From contig NZ_CAKKLX010000013.1 in the NCBI RefSeq assembly GCF_918698155.1, forward strand, positions 56,192 through 120,191: a stretch of DNA of 64,000 nucleotides, read 5' to 3'. The notes under the pieces were generated by a model. That model was not told the origin of the DNA, ran no database searches, and worked only from the letters and a program-made list of their open reading frames with translations. Of the stretch, positions 34,680 through 43,260 are shown piece by piece. The stretch comes from Roseomonas sp. CECT 9278. GTDB taxonomy: Bacteria > Pseudomonadota > Alphaproteobacteria > Acetobacterales > Acetobacteraceae. The first letter of the stretch is position 1. Every line of letters starts with the position of its first letter. The position numbers were made by a program, and so were the translations under genes.

Positions 34680-36083
34680 TCAGCGCAGCAGCAGCATCGC
34701 CGCCCAGCCGATCGCCAGCACCGCGCCCAGCGATGGCAGCAGCAGCCGCCAGACCTGCGCCGGGCGGCTGCCATCCGCCAGCAACCCGCAGACCAGCGCG
34801 GTGACGCCGACCGACATCCCCGCCCCCGCCGCACCAGCGAAATTATGCACCGCAGGCGCGAGCAGCGGCGGCAGCCCGGCAGCGAGGCCGAGCGCCTGCT
34901 GCACCGGCATCAGCGCGGCGTTGGAGCCGACATTGCTGCCGGTCACCATCCCGGCCAGCAAGCCGAGCGGCGGCACGGCATAGGGCGCGGCCTCGCCCAA
35001 TACCGCGGCCGCCGCCAGCGCCAGTGCGCCGGTCGCGCCGCTGCCGGCCATCCAGCGCGCCAGCAGCACGTACAGCAGCAGCACCAGCGCCGGACGCGCG
35101 GCACGATGGAGCGCGCCCGTCGCACGCCGGAGCGGCGCGTCGCTCAGCGCCAGCAGCCCGGCGGAGACCGCCAGCAGCACGATGGCGACATGCGTGACGG
35201 GAAAGGCCGGCAGCGCGGCATAGGGCTGCCAGGACGGCGGCGCCGGCACCGCCCGCGCGCCGAGCAGCGCGACCGTCAGCAGCGCATAGGGCGCCAGCGC
35301 ATGCCCGGCGCGGCGCCACGCCGCGGCATCGCGCGGCGGATCGGCGCGCCACAGCGCGAACAGCAGCGGCACGCCGGCGGCGAGGATGCCCAGCACCTCG
35401 AAGGGCAGCAGCCAATGCCCGGCCACCAGGATGGTCGCCATCACCGCCAGCAGGGTCATCTGCGCCAGGCGCTCCTCGCCCGGCACGCGCACGCCGGCGG
35501 CTGCCGAGAGTCGCCAGCAGACCGGCCCCAGCGCCAGCAGCCAGGCCGCATTGGGCAGCGCGGTCAGGGCGGCGATGTCCTGCGCCGGCGCGCCCACCAG
35601 CACCGCACCCAGCGCCGTGCCGGGCCCGAGGCCGCCCCAGGGGATCAGGCACAGCGCGAGCAGCGCCAGCGCGGCCGCCGGCGCACCGTGGATGCCCATG
35701 CCGCGCAAGGCGGCCAGCGCGAACACGGCCCCGACGGCGAAGCCGGTCACGCTCTCCATGAACACGCCCATCAGCAGGGTCGCGGTGAAGATGGCGCGCG
35801 GGGTCGCGGCGGCCGGGCTGGCGGCGGCGTCGCGGCGCTCGACCGCGGCGTGGAACAGCAGGCCGCCCAGCACGACCCCGATCGGCTGCGCGGCCAGGAA
35901 GGCGCCGCGCAGGGCTTCCTCGGCCAGGAAGGGCAGCAGGCCGGTGGCGGCCGGCAGCGACACGAAGGCCGCCGGCAGCGTCGCCGCCAGCGCCACCAGC
36001 ACGGCCACGAGCGGCCCTGCGCGGCCCGAGACCAGCAGCCCGAGCAGCAGCAGCAGCGGCGCCGCCTGCAGCAGCAGCGTCAC
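34680..36083 (-). CDS. L-lactate permease family transporter
   Basis: A 467-residue membrane protein with about twelve or more spans, of the LctP/LldP family that imports L-lactate and glycolate with protons. Family signatures are LMGVFMESVTGFAVGAVFAL, GGLGPGTALGAVLVGAP and MVTGSNVGSNAALMPVQQA, the last being the LctP-type GSN-x-x-SNA motif. It is shorter than the 530-560-residue E. coli proteins. The start is GTG, overlapping the metallo-hydrolase stop (GTGA), so translation is coupled. An upstream ATG would lie inside that gene. Cargo could be another 2-hydroxy acid. Confidence 0.85.
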   Translation of the reverse strand: MTLLLQAAPLLLLLGLLVSGRAGPLVAVLVALAATLPAAFVSLPAATGLLPFLAEEALRGAFLAAQPIGVVLGGLLFHAAVERRDAAASPAAATPRAIFTATLLMGVFMESVTGFAVGAVFALAALRGMGIHGAPAAALALLALCLIPWGGLGPGTALGAVLVGAPAQDIAALTALPNAAWLLALGPVCWRLSAAAGVRVPGEERLAQMTLLAVMATILVAGHWLLPFEVLGILAAGVPLLFALWRADPPRDAAAWRRAGHALAPYALLTVALLGARAVPAPPSWQPYAALPAFPVTHVAIVLLAVSAGLLALSDAPLRRATGALHRAARPALVLLLYVLLARWMAGSGATGALALAAAAVLGEAAPYAVPPLGLLAGMVTGSNVGSNAALMPVQQALGLAAGLPPLLAPAVHNFAGAAGAGMSVGVTALVCGLLADGSRPAQVWRLLLPSLGAVLAIGWAAMLLLR

Positions 36084-37063
36084 GCGTCGAGCACGAAGGT
36101 CTTGCCGACCGCGCCGGGCACCACGACGGCCTCGCCATGCGCGCGTTCCAGCGCATTCAGCGCGCGCCAGCCGGTGCAATGCGACGGGAACATCCAGCGC
36201 AGCCCGAAGCCGCCCAGGTCGGCGACGGTCCGCGGGATGATGCGTTCATTCGTGCCCGACAAATGGAAGCCACCCATCGCCGCCAGCAGCGGCACATCGG
36301 GCATCAGGCGGCGTGCCTCGTGCAGCACGTTGACGATGCCGGTATGCGAGCAGGCGGAGAACACCACCAGGCCGCGGCCGCGCAGGTTCACGGCGACGAA
36401 GCGTTCGTCGTGCAGCCATTCGTCGGGCTGCCAGTCCGCATTGTCATGTGCGCGCGCGACCTGGCCGGGCAGGCCGGTCTCGTAGTCGGTGACGCGCGGG
36501 ATCTCGCCGCTGACCAGGACATGGCCGGCGACCACAGCCGGTTCGCGCGAGACCTGCGGCAGTGCACCCATCGCCGCCCATTCGGCGGGTGCGGGCACGC
36601 GGTCCATCGGCAGCACGCCGCCATCGGGCTGGCGGGAGCCACGTTCGCGGAACATCCCCGGATGCAGGTGCAGCGGCACCTCGCGCCCGCCATTGCCGGC
36701 GCGGATCATCGCGATGGCCTTGGGCAGCCCGCCGGCATGGTCCCAATGGCCGTGCGAGAGCACCATCGCCTCGATCGCGCCGAAATCGACGCCGAGCCGC
36801 GTGCCGTTGCGCTCCACCGCGTAGTCCACCGGCCCGCCATCGAACAGCACGCAGCGGCGTTCGCCCGCGGCTTCCACGGTGATGACCAGCGACAGCCCGT
36901 GATTGGCGCAGCACAGCGACCCGCCGGCGACGCGCTTCATGCCCTTCTGCTGCAGGCGCACCCACTCCCGCGTCACGAAGGACGGCGTGGAGGACAGGCT
37001 GTCCGTGACGTTGTCGACAAGTGTCGTTATCTCGATCCGATCGACTGCCAGAGGTGCGAGCAT
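36080..37063 (-). CDS. MBL-fold metallo-hydrolase
   Basis: A 327-residue metallo-beta-lactamase-fold protein. The metal motif is SHGHWDHAGGLPKAI (H-x-H-x-D-H). FSACSHTGIVNVLHEARRL supplies a further His, and MGGFHLSG and FPSHCTGWRA the late ones. The opening VDRIEITTLVDNVTDS matches a group of hydrolases related to 7,8-dihydropterin-6-methyl-4-(beta-D-ribofuranosyl)-aminobenzene-5-phosphate synthase. The substrate is unknown. Its ATG shares the palindrome CATG with the start of the divergent GGCT-like gene, and its stop overlaps the lactate permease start. Confidence 0.88.
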   Translation of the reverse strand: MLAPLAVDRIEITTLVDNVTDSLSSTPSFVTREWVRLQQKGMKRVAGGSLCCANHGLSLVITVEAAGERRCVLFDGGPVDYAVERNGTRLGVDFGAIEAMVLSHGHWDHAGGLPKAIAMIRAGNGGREVPLHLHPGMFRERGSRQPDGGVLPMDRVPAPAEWAAMGALPQVSREPAVVAGHVLVSGEIPRVTDYETGLPGQVARAHDNADWQPDEWLHDERFVAVNLRGRGLVVFSACSHTGIVNVLHEARRLMPDVPLLAAMGGFHLSGTNERIIPRTVADLGGFGLRWMFPSHCTGWRALNALERAHGEAVVVPGAVGKTFVLDA

Positions 37064-37502
37064 GTCCGCGTTCCTTCCCCAACCCTACGCAGCCTATGGC
37101 AGCAACCTGTGGCACGACCAGATGCGCCGGCGCTGCCCGGCTGCGCGCGTGGCGGGACACGTGGTGCTGGAGGGCTGGCGCCTGGTGGTGCGCAAGTATG
37201 CGTTGATCGAACGCGACGACGCCGCGTCCTGCCCGATCGGGTTGTGGCAGGTGACGGCGGCGTGCCTAGAATCCCTGGACCGCTACGAGGGCCCGCGCAC
37301 CTACACGCGCGTGCAGGTGCCGCTGCCCGATGGCGGGATGGCCTGGACCTACACCGAAATCCGCATCCGCCCCGGCCCGCCGGCGGCCGAATACGTGCAG
37401 CGCCTGCGCAGCGGCTATGCGGATTTCGGCTTCGACACGGCGGTGCTGGAATCCGCCATCGCGGAGTCGGGCTTCACCGGCGCCGCGCCTCCGCGACCGT
37501 GA
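37062..37502 (+). CDS. Gamma-glutamylcyclotransferase-like (AIG2/GGCT fold) protein
   Basis: A 146-residue GGCT-fold protein. The diagnostic AAYGSNLWHDQMRRRCP loop is at residues 10-26; the likely catalytic Glu lies in SLDRYEGPRTYTRVQV. Members release 5-oxoproline from gamma-glutamyl compounds or cleave gamma-glutamylamines; which applies is unknown. The start codon overlaps that of the divergent metallo-hydrolase, so its promoter must lie inside that gene. Its last 29 bases overlap the convergent EamA gene. Confidence 0.85.
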   Translation: MSAFLPQPYAAYGSNLWHDQMRRRCPAARVAGHVVLEGWRLVVRKYALIERDDAASCPIGLWQVTAACLESLDRYEGPRTYTRVQVPLPDGGMAWTYTEIRIRPGPPAAEYVQRLRSGYADFGFDTAVLESAIAESGFTGAAPPRP

Positions 37503-38340
37503 CGATCACGGCGCCGGTGAGGATCACGCCGGCGCCGAGCCAGGTCCAGCCATCTGGCACCTCGTGGAAGATCGCCCAGCCGAAGCCGGCCACCACGATC
37601 AGGCGCAGGTACTGGAAGGGCGCGATGGCCGAGGCCTCGCCATGGCGGTAGGCGCTGGTGATCAGCCAGATGATCCCGGGCGCGAATCCCGCGACGCAGG
37701 CCAGGATCAGCACATCCACCAGGCCCAGCGGCACCCAGGCCATCACCGCGAAGGGCGCCGACCCCGCCGTGGTCACCAGCCCGACCCAGGCCATGATGGT
37801 GGTGTTGCGGTCCTGCTGCGCCAGCACGCGCGAGGACAGCGTGATGCCGCACCAGGTGATCGCCGCGGCCAGCGCCAGCCCCACCCCCAGCATCGACACC
37901 GTGGTGCCCGGGCGCAGCATGACCGCCACGCCGATGAAGCCCGCGATGGTGCCCGCCCAGCGCCAGCGATCCACCCGTTCGCCCAGCACGGGTCCGGCCA
38001 GCAGCGTGGTGAACATCACGTTGGTGAAGGACAGGACGGTGGCGGTGGCGAGGTCGAGCGGCCCGAAGGACGCGTAGTAGAACCCCCAGGTCAGCAGCGA
38101 GGACGACCCGCGCAGCACATGCAGCCCCGGCCGCCGCGTGCGGAACACCGCGAGGCCCGTCGCCGCGATGATCGGCGCGACCCACATCAATTGCCCGAGC
38201 GATCGCGCCAGGACCTGCACCTCGACCGGGATACCGCGCGCGGTCATCAGGCGGATCGCCAGCGCCTCGGCGGCGAACAGGATGGCCGCCACCGCCATCA
38301 GCGCGCCGCCACGCAGATTGCCCGAGAGACCCTGGAACAT
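37474..38340 (-). CDS. EamA/DMT family transporter
   Basis: A 288-residue membrane protein with ten predicted spans in two EamA repeats. The first starts NLRGGALMAVAAILFAAEALAIRL and includes SFTNVMFTTLLAGPVLGERVDRWRWAGTIAGFIGVAVMLRPG. The second includes ITWCGITLSSRVLAQQ and ends FHEVPDGWTWLGAGVILTGAVI. Cargo is unknown. The chosen ATG starts MFQGLSGNLRG; more upstream codons read through an antisense of the next gene. It is divergent from the ketopantoate reductase-like gene with 78 bases between starts. Confidence 0.88.
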   Translation of the reverse strand: MFQGLSGNLRGGALMAVAAILFAAEALAIRLMTARGIPVEVQVLARSLGQLMWVAPIIAATGLAVFRTRRPGLHVLRGSSSLLTWGFYYASFGPLDLATATVLSFTNVMFTTLLAGPVLGERVDRWRWAGTIAGFIGVAVMLRPGTTVSMLGVGLALAAAITWCGITLSSRVLAQQDRNTTIMAWVGLVTTAGSAPFAVMAWVPLGLVDVLILACVAGFAPGIIWLITSAYRHGEASAIAPFQYLRLIVVAGFGWAIFHEVPDGWTWLGAGVILTGAVIVTVAEARRR

Positions 38341-38418
38341 TGACGGCGGCTGCCTCCGGCGTAGCGTCAGGCACTTAGCGGCGGCGCGCGCGCCGCGTCC
38401 AGGCGGGAAGGGTGGGGC

Positions 38419-39456
38419 ATGGCGACGGAAGCGGTGGATCGCGGGCCGATCCTGGTCTGGGGTGCAGGGGCGATCGGCGGCACGATCGGCGCGGCGCTGG
38501 TGCGCGCCCGCCACGCCGTGGTCTTCGTGGATATCGAGGCCGACCACGTCGCCGCCATCGCCGACCCCGCGCGCGGGCTGTCCATCGAAGGCCCGGTCGA
38601 CCCGCACCGCATCGTGGCACCCGCCGTCACGCCGGACGCAGTGAAGGGTGTGTATCGCCGCATCTTCCTGTGCGTGAAGGCGCACCACACGGAGGCCGCC
38701 TGTCGCGCGCTGCTGCCGCACCTCGCCCCCGATGGCTACGTGCTGTCTCTGCAGAACGGGCTGTGCGAGACCATCATCGCGCCCATCATCGGCGCCGAGC
38801 GCACGGTCGGCTGCTTCGTGAATTTCTCCGCCGACTGGCACGGGCCGGGCAGCATCATGTATGGCGGCCGCGGCGCGCTGGTGCTGGGCGAACTGGATGG
38901 TGCCACCACGCCGCGGCTGATGGCGCTGCACAGCTTGCTGCGCGATGTGTTCGAACCCAACGCGATCATCACGCCGAACATCTGGGGCTATCTGTGGGGC
39001 AAGCTCGGCTACGGGGCGATGCTGTTCGCGCAGGCGCTGGGGGAGAAGGGCATCGCCGATTGCCTGGCGCGCCCCGAATTGCTGCCGCTGTGGCGCGCGC
39101 TGGGCGGCGAGGCCATCGCCGTGGCGCGGGCGGAGGGTGTCACGCCGCTCGGCTTCAACGGCTTCGATCCGGCGGCGTTTTCGCCCGGCGCGACGCAGGC
39201 GCAGGCGGCGGCTTCCGTCGCCGCCATGGTCGACTTCAACCGCCCCAACGCCAAGACGCATTCGGGCGTGTGGCGTGACCTCTGGGTACGAAAGCGCCGC
39301 ACCGAAGTGGATGTGCAGATCGCCCCCATCGCCACCATCGGCGCGACGCATGGCCTGCCCTGCCCGGCCATCCGCGCGCTGGTGGCCATGACGCATGACT
39401 GCGAAGCGGGCACGCGCCCGATGTCGGATGCCAACCTCACGGAGTTGCTGCCATGA
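38419..39456 (+). CDS. Ketopantoate reductase family (2-dehydropantoate 2-reductase-like)
   Basis: A 345-residue NADP-dependent reductase of the ApbA/PanE family. The N-terminal loop ILVWGAGAIGGTIGAALVRA at about 11-30 binds the cofactor. FLCVKAHHTEAACRALLPHL and LSLQNGLCETIIAP follow as in the family. The C-terminal helical domain has IWGYLWGKLGYGAMLFAQAL with the conserved Lys, and a closing RPNAKTHSGVWRDLWVRKRRTEVD. It is longer and more divergent than true PanE, so a different 2-oxo acid substrate is likely. Its stop overlaps the SDR start (ATGA), so the two form an operon. Confidence 0.85.
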   Translation: MATEAVDRGPILVWGAGAIGGTIGAALVRARHAVVFVDIEADHVAAIADPARGLSIEGPVDPHRIVAPAVTPDAVKGVYRRIFLCVKAHHTEAACRALLPHLAPDGYVLSLQNGLCETIIAPIIGAERTVGCFVNFSADWHGPGSIMYGGRGALVLGELDGATTPRLMALHSLLRDVFEPNAIITPNIWGYLWGKLGYGAMLFAQALGEKGIADCLARPELLPLWRALGGEAIAVARAEGVTPLGFNGFDPAAFSPGATQAQAAASVAAMVDFNRPNAKTHSGVWRDLWVRKRRTEVDVQIAPIATIGATHGLPCPAIRALVAMTHDCEAGTRPMSDANLTELLP

Positions 39457-40214
39457 CGGAATTCGATTTCGGCGGGACGGTGGTGGCCGTGACCGGCGCG
39501 GGCCATGGCTTCGGGCGTGCCATCGCGCGGTCGTTCGCAGCCCTCGGCGCGCAGGTCTTTGCCTGCGATCTCTCGGCCGCGGAGCTGGAGGAAACCGCCG
39601 ACCATCCCGGCGCCATCCACACCAGTGCCTTCGACCTGACGGCGCCCGGTGCGGCGCGCGCCTGGATCGCCGATGTCGAGAAGCACGCGGAAGCGCCGGT
39701 CGGCGTGCTGGCCTCGAATGCAGGCGGCGTGCGCGGCCAGGTGATGCGCCCGGTCGAGGATGTGCCGGAAAGCGACTGGCACGACGTGGTGAACATCAAC
39801 CTGCATGCGCATTTCCATCTGGCGCAGGCGGTCGCACCCGGCATGAAGCGCGCGGGGTTCGGGCGCATCGTGACCATCAGCAGCGGTGCCGGGCTGCAAC
39901 CCAGCCGGACCGGCATCCAGGCCTATACCAGCGCCAAGCACGGGCTGATCGGGCTGACGCGGCAGCTCGCGCACGAGCTCGGCCCGCATGGCATCACCGC
40001 GAATTCCGTCGCGCCGGGGCTGATCCTGTCGAACCCGTCGTCGATCAAGCAGTGGGAGGCCTATGGCACCGAGGGCCAGGCGCGGGTGATGTCCTCCATC
40101 GCGCTGCGGCGCCTGGGAGAGGCGCAGGACATCGCGAACGCCGTGATGTTCCTCGCCTCGCCGATGGCGAACTACATCAACGGGCAGGTGTTGAGCGTGG
40201 ACGGCGGGAAGTAG
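39453..40214 (+). CDS. Short-chain dehydrogenase/reductase
   Basis: A 253-residue classical SDR. The cofactor loop VTGAGHGFGRAIARSF is at 13-28. The Asp in ACDLSAAELEE suggests NAD. LASNAGGVRGQ (NAG), SSGAGLQ (Ser) and YTSAK (Tyr-Lys) are intact, and the protein ends NGQVLSVDGGK. It is translationally coupled to the ketopantoate reductase-like gene upstream, so the two may handle successive reductions or oxidations of one compound. The substrate is not readable. Confidence 0.92.
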   Translation: MTEFDFGGTVVAVTGAGHGFGRAIARSFAALGAQVFACDLSAAELEETADHPGAIHTSAFDLTAPGAARAWIADVEKHAEAPVGVLASNAGGVRGQVMRPVEDVPESDWHDVVNINLHAHFHLAQAVAPGMKRAGFGRIVTISSGAGLQPSRTGIQAYTSAKHGLIGLTRQLAHELGPHGITANSVAPGLILSNPSSIKQWEAYGTEGQARVMSSIALRRLGEAQDIANAVMFLASPMANYINGQVLSVDGGK

Positions 40215-40274
40215 CCCGCCGGCCCCGGGCGCGCGGGGGTTGAACCGCAGGCGTGCCGGGCCGACCTGAGGCGG

Positions 40275-40982
40275 ATGGACCCGAAAGCCCTTCTCGATCG
40301 TTTCCTCGGCCCCAATGCAGCCGCCGGCGCGGGCGACCTGGCGCAACGCGCGCGCGGTGCGCTTGGCGGCAATGCCGGCTCGCTGATGGGCGGCGCCGCG
40401 GCGGGCGGGCTGCTCGCGCTGCTGCTGGGCAACAAGAAGGTGCGCAAGGTCGCCGGCGGCGTGGTCGGCTATGGCGGCGCGGCCGCGCTCGGCGCGCTGG
40501 CCTATCGTGCCTGGCAGGGCTGGCAGCAGGGCACACCGCCCGCCGCAGCGCCCGTGCCATCGCAGCCGCTCGCGCTGCCGCCGCCGGAATTCCAGGCGAC
40601 GTCGCCCGATTTCCAGCTTGCGCTGGTGCGCGCCATGGCCGGTGCGGCGATGGCCGATGGCCATGTCGATGCCACCGAGCGCGAGGCGATCTTCGCGCAG
40701 GTAGAACGGCTCGGCCTCGATGCCGAGGCCAAGGGCTTCGTCTTCGAGACGCTGCAGCGCCCGCCCTCCTTCGAGGACATCGCCGCTGGCGCCGCCACGC
40801 AGGAACAGGCGGCGGAACTGTACCTGGCCGCGCGCCTTGCCATCGATCCCGACCAGGCGGCGGAACGCGCCTGGCTCGACGCGCTGGCGCATCGGCTGCG
40901 GCTGCCGCCGGGGCTGGCCGCGCATCTCGACGGCCAGGTCAGCGCGGTGCTGGCGCCGGAATCCCCCGCGCCGGCGCGCTGA
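40275..40982 (+). CDS. DUF533/TerB-like protein
   Basis: A 235-residue protein. The N-terminal half has a Gly/Ala-rich hydrophobic stretch (GSLMGGAAAGGLLALLLGNKK and VVGYGGAAALGALAYRAW) followed by a Pro-rich linker. The C-terminal half (about 105-225) is an acidic all-helical TerB-like domain: ALVRAMAGAAMADGHVDATEREAI and AAELYLAARLAIDPDQAAERAWLDALAHRL. DUF533 proteins (for example E. coli YebE) are inner-membrane proteins of unknown job, often induced by envelope stress. Three copies of a 26-bp repeat follow its stop. Confidence 0.9.
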   Translation: MDPKALLDRFLGPNAAAGAGDLAQRARGALGGNAGSLMGGAAAGGLLALLLGNKKVRKVAGGVVGYGGAAALGALAYRAWQGWQQGTPPAAAPVPSQPLALPPPEFQATSPDFQLALVRAMAGAAMADGHVDATEREAIFAQVERLGLDAEAKGFVFETLQRPPSFEDIAAGAATQEQAAELYLAARLAIDPDQAAERAWLDALAHRLRLPPGLAAHLDGQVSAVLAPESPAPAR

Positions 40983-40994
40983 GCGTCACGACAA

Positions 40995-41072
40995 CGTCGC
41001 GCGGCAACGCGCGCCCAGGTCGTCGCGCGGCAACGCGCGCCCAGGTCGTCGCGCAGCAACGCGCGCGCAGGA
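40995..41072. repeat. 26-bp tandem repeat of small hairpins
   Basis: Three units start at 40995, 41021 and 41047. The first two are identical over all 26 bases (starting CGTCGCGCGGCAACGCGCGC) and the third differs at a few positions. Units 1 and 2 contain GCGCG-GCAA-CGCGC, a stem closed by a GNRA-type loop. The array fills the gap between the convergent TerB-like and M20 genes. Confidence 0.88.
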
Positions 41073-41092
41073 CCACGCGCGGCACTTCGCGC

Positions 41093-42235
41093 TCACGCCA
41101 GCGACGTCAGCAGCCCAGCCATCAGCCGCGCGCGGGGCACCAGGCTGTCGACCAGCACGTGTTCCTCGAGTGTGTGCGCGAGCGCGCCCTGCACGCCCAG
41201 GCCATCCAGCGTGGCGACGCCCATCGCGCCGGTGAAATTGCCATCGGACCCGCCGCCGCTGCTCTGGTGCGGGATGTCGAAGCCGATCAGCTGGGCGATG
41301 TTGCGCGCGTGTTCGTACAGCGCCATGCCCTTCGCATCGGGTTCCCAGACCGGGCGCGTCACGCCGCGCGTCACCTCCAGCGTCACGTCGTTGGCGCCCG
41401 ACCGCAGGGCGAGCATGCGCTGCACGCCGGCGTCCAGGTCCTCCTGGCGCTTGGCCATGGACAGCGACTCCGCCTCGCAGGTCGTGCTGACGCAATTCAC
41501 CCACTGCCCGCCATGGATGACACCGACCGAGAAGGTGCAGTCGTCGGTCGTCATGTCCTCGATCGCCACGATCTGCCGGGCCATTTCGCGGATGGCGGAA
41601 CGCCCTTCGGCGAGGCGCGCGCCGGCATGGGAAGGCCGCCCGGTGGTCTTGAGGTTGAAGCGCGCGATGGCGTAGCGCCCGGTCACCACGCCGCCATCCG
41701 GGCGCGCGGGTTCGGGCACCAGCACGAACTTGCTGCGCGCGGCCTCGGCCTCGATGATGTCGCGGGTGGACGGGCTGCCGATCTCCTCGTCGGAGGTCAG
41801 CAGGAAGGTGACCGGCAGGCTGGTCGCCATGCCGGCGGCCAGGATCAGGCGCATCGCCTCGACGCTGATGACCGCCCCACCCTTCATGTCGAGGATGCCC
41901 GGGCCATAGCACCTGTTGCCCTCGCGCCGGATCGGCAGCTTCGCCAGCGTGCCGACCGGATGCACGGTATCGAGGTGCGCCATCACGCAGATGCCCGGCG
42001 CGGCATCGCCCGCGGGGTGCGGGAAGCGCGCGCGCACGCAGTCGCCCAGGCCCATGCGCCCCGGGATGCGGTCGATCCGCGCGCCGAGCAGCGCCAGGTC
42101 CCGCGCCGCGACATCCATCATGCGGTTCACTGCGGCGGCATCGAAGGTCGGGCTCTCGCAGGCCGCCCAGCGCGTCAGGCGCGCCAGGATCTCATCCGCG
42201 TCGAAGGGCAGCGCGGTGGCGGGGAATTCGGTCAT
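41093..42235 (-). CDS. M20 family peptidase (ArgE/DapE/CPG2-like)
   Basis: A 380-residue di-zinc M20 hydrolase. Ligands and base are complete: MAHLDTVHPVG, YGPGILDMKGG, TSDEEIGSPSTRD, PEPARPDGG and the C-terminal GALAHTLEEHV. The lid domain has RPSHAGARLAEGRSAI. It shares the general plan of the M20 protein at 2795 but is clearly a separate paralogue. The substrate (N-acyl amino acid, dipeptide or gamma-glutamyl compound) is unknown. The start MTEFPATALPF is 107 bases from the divergent TauD-like gene. Confidence 0.92.
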   Translation of the reverse strand: MTEFPATALPFDADEILARLTRWAACESPTFDAAAVNRMMDVAARDLALLGARIDRIPGRMGLGDCVRARFPHPAGDAAPGICVMAHLDTVHPVGTLAKLPIRREGNRCYGPGILDMKGGAVISVEAMRLILAAGMATSLPVTFLLTSDEEIGSPSTRDIIEAEAARSKFVLVPEPARPDGGVVTGRYAIARFNLKTTGRPSHAGARLAEGRSAIREMARQIVAIEDMTTDDCTFSVGVIHGGQWVNCVSTTCEAESLSMAKRQEDLDAGVQRMLALRSGANDVTLEVTRGVTRPVWEPDAKGMALYEHARNIAQLIGFDIPHQSSGGGSDGNFTGAMGVATLDGLGVQGALAHTLEEHVLVDSLVPRARLMAGLLTSLA

Positions 42236-42342
42236 CGAGGCGTCGCTCCGCAGTGTTGCACGGCAGGGTCCACCGGCCCGGCGCGCGCCGCAAGGGCACC
42301 CCGCTTTCGCGCCGGCGCGCGCCGCGTGCTACAGCAGCGCGC

Positions 42343-43260
42343 ATGAGCGCCACCACCCGCCCCCGACCGCGGCCCGTACCGCAGACCGGCCCCGCCGTCT
42401 GGGCCGCGTCCGACCTGACCGCCGCCGACTGGATGGTCCCGGTCGGCACCGAGGAAGCGGCCGAGCTGGAAGCCGCGCTGACCGCCGCGCAGGCTGCCGC
42501 ACCCGTGCCGCCGCTGGCGCGGCTGGCGCCGATCCTGGCGGGCGTGACCGCGCGGCTCGATACCGGGCGGGGCTTCTGCCTGTTGCGCGGCCTGCCCTTC
42601 GACCGCCACGGCGCGACGGCGGCGGAGGCGGCGCTGCTGGCGCTGGGCGAGCATCTCGGCCGGCCGCTCGGCGGCCAGGGCGCGGCGGTGACGCGCCTGA
42701 CCGGGCCGCCGGACGAACCGCTCGCCGGGTCGGGCCCGCCGCGCTTCCATATCGAGGCCTGCGACGCCATCGCGCTGCTGTGCCTGGCGAACGGGCCGGA
42801 AGCACCGGCGCATGTGCTGGTCTCGGCCGGCGCCGTGCACAATGAGGTGATGCGCCGCGACCGCGCCGCCCTGGCCGAGCTGTACGAACCCGCGCCCCTG
42901 CTGGAGGATGGCGAGCCCGCCGAACGCGCGGTCTTCACCATGACCGGCGGCGCCTTCGCCGCGCGCTATACCCGCACCGCCGTGGAGGCCGCCGCCGCGC
43001 TGCCGCAGCCCGGCGCGCCGCCGCTGCCGGCGGGGTTGATCCCGGCGCTCGACCTGCTCGACGCCGTCTGCGCCGAGCCCGCGCTGATGCTGAAGCTGGA
43101 ACCGCGCCCGGGCGACCTGCTGCTGTTCAACCCGCATCTGGTATGGAAGCGCCGCACGCTGGCCGAGGCCGCGGCCGGCGCGCCCGATGCGCCGCAGGAA
43201 TTCCGGCGGCTGCGCGTGACGATGGAACATTCCCGCCGCACCGTCGCGGAGCCCGGCTGA
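42343..43260 (+). CDS. TauD/TfdA-like Fe(II)/2-oxoglutarate dioxygenase
   Basis: A 305-residue protein with the jelly-roll look of the TauD/TfdA family. GRGFCLLRGLPFDRHGATAAE is the conserved first strand region. The first iron pair is in RFHIEACD, H-x-E instead of the more common H-x-D. DLLLFNPHLVWKRR supplies a candidate distal His, and LRRLRVTMEHS-type Arg residues near the end would hold 2-oxoglutarate. Activity is therefore plausible but the H-x-E and weak C-terminal motif leave doubt. Its stop overlaps the next ATG (TGATG), so it is coupled to the racemase-fold gene; the two probably act on one compound. Confidence 0.75.
   Translation: MSATTRPRPRPVPQTGPAVWAASDLTAADWMVPVGTEEAAELEAALTAAQAAAPVPPLARLAPILAGVTARLDTGRGFCLLRGLPFDRHGATAAEAALLALGEHLGRPLGGQGAAVTRLTGPPDEPLAGSGPPRFHIEACDAIALLCLANGPEAPAHVLVSAGAVHNEVMRRDRAALAELYEPAPLLEDGEPAERAVFTMTGGAFAARYTRTAVEAAAALPQPGAPPLPAGLIPALDLLDAVCAEPALMLKLEPRPGDLLLFNPHLVWKRRTLAEAAAGAPDAPQEFRRLRVTMEHSRRTVAEPG

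Noticed and set aside
40995..41072. CRISPR array
   Set aside because: Units are directly adjacent with no spacers and there are no cas genes.
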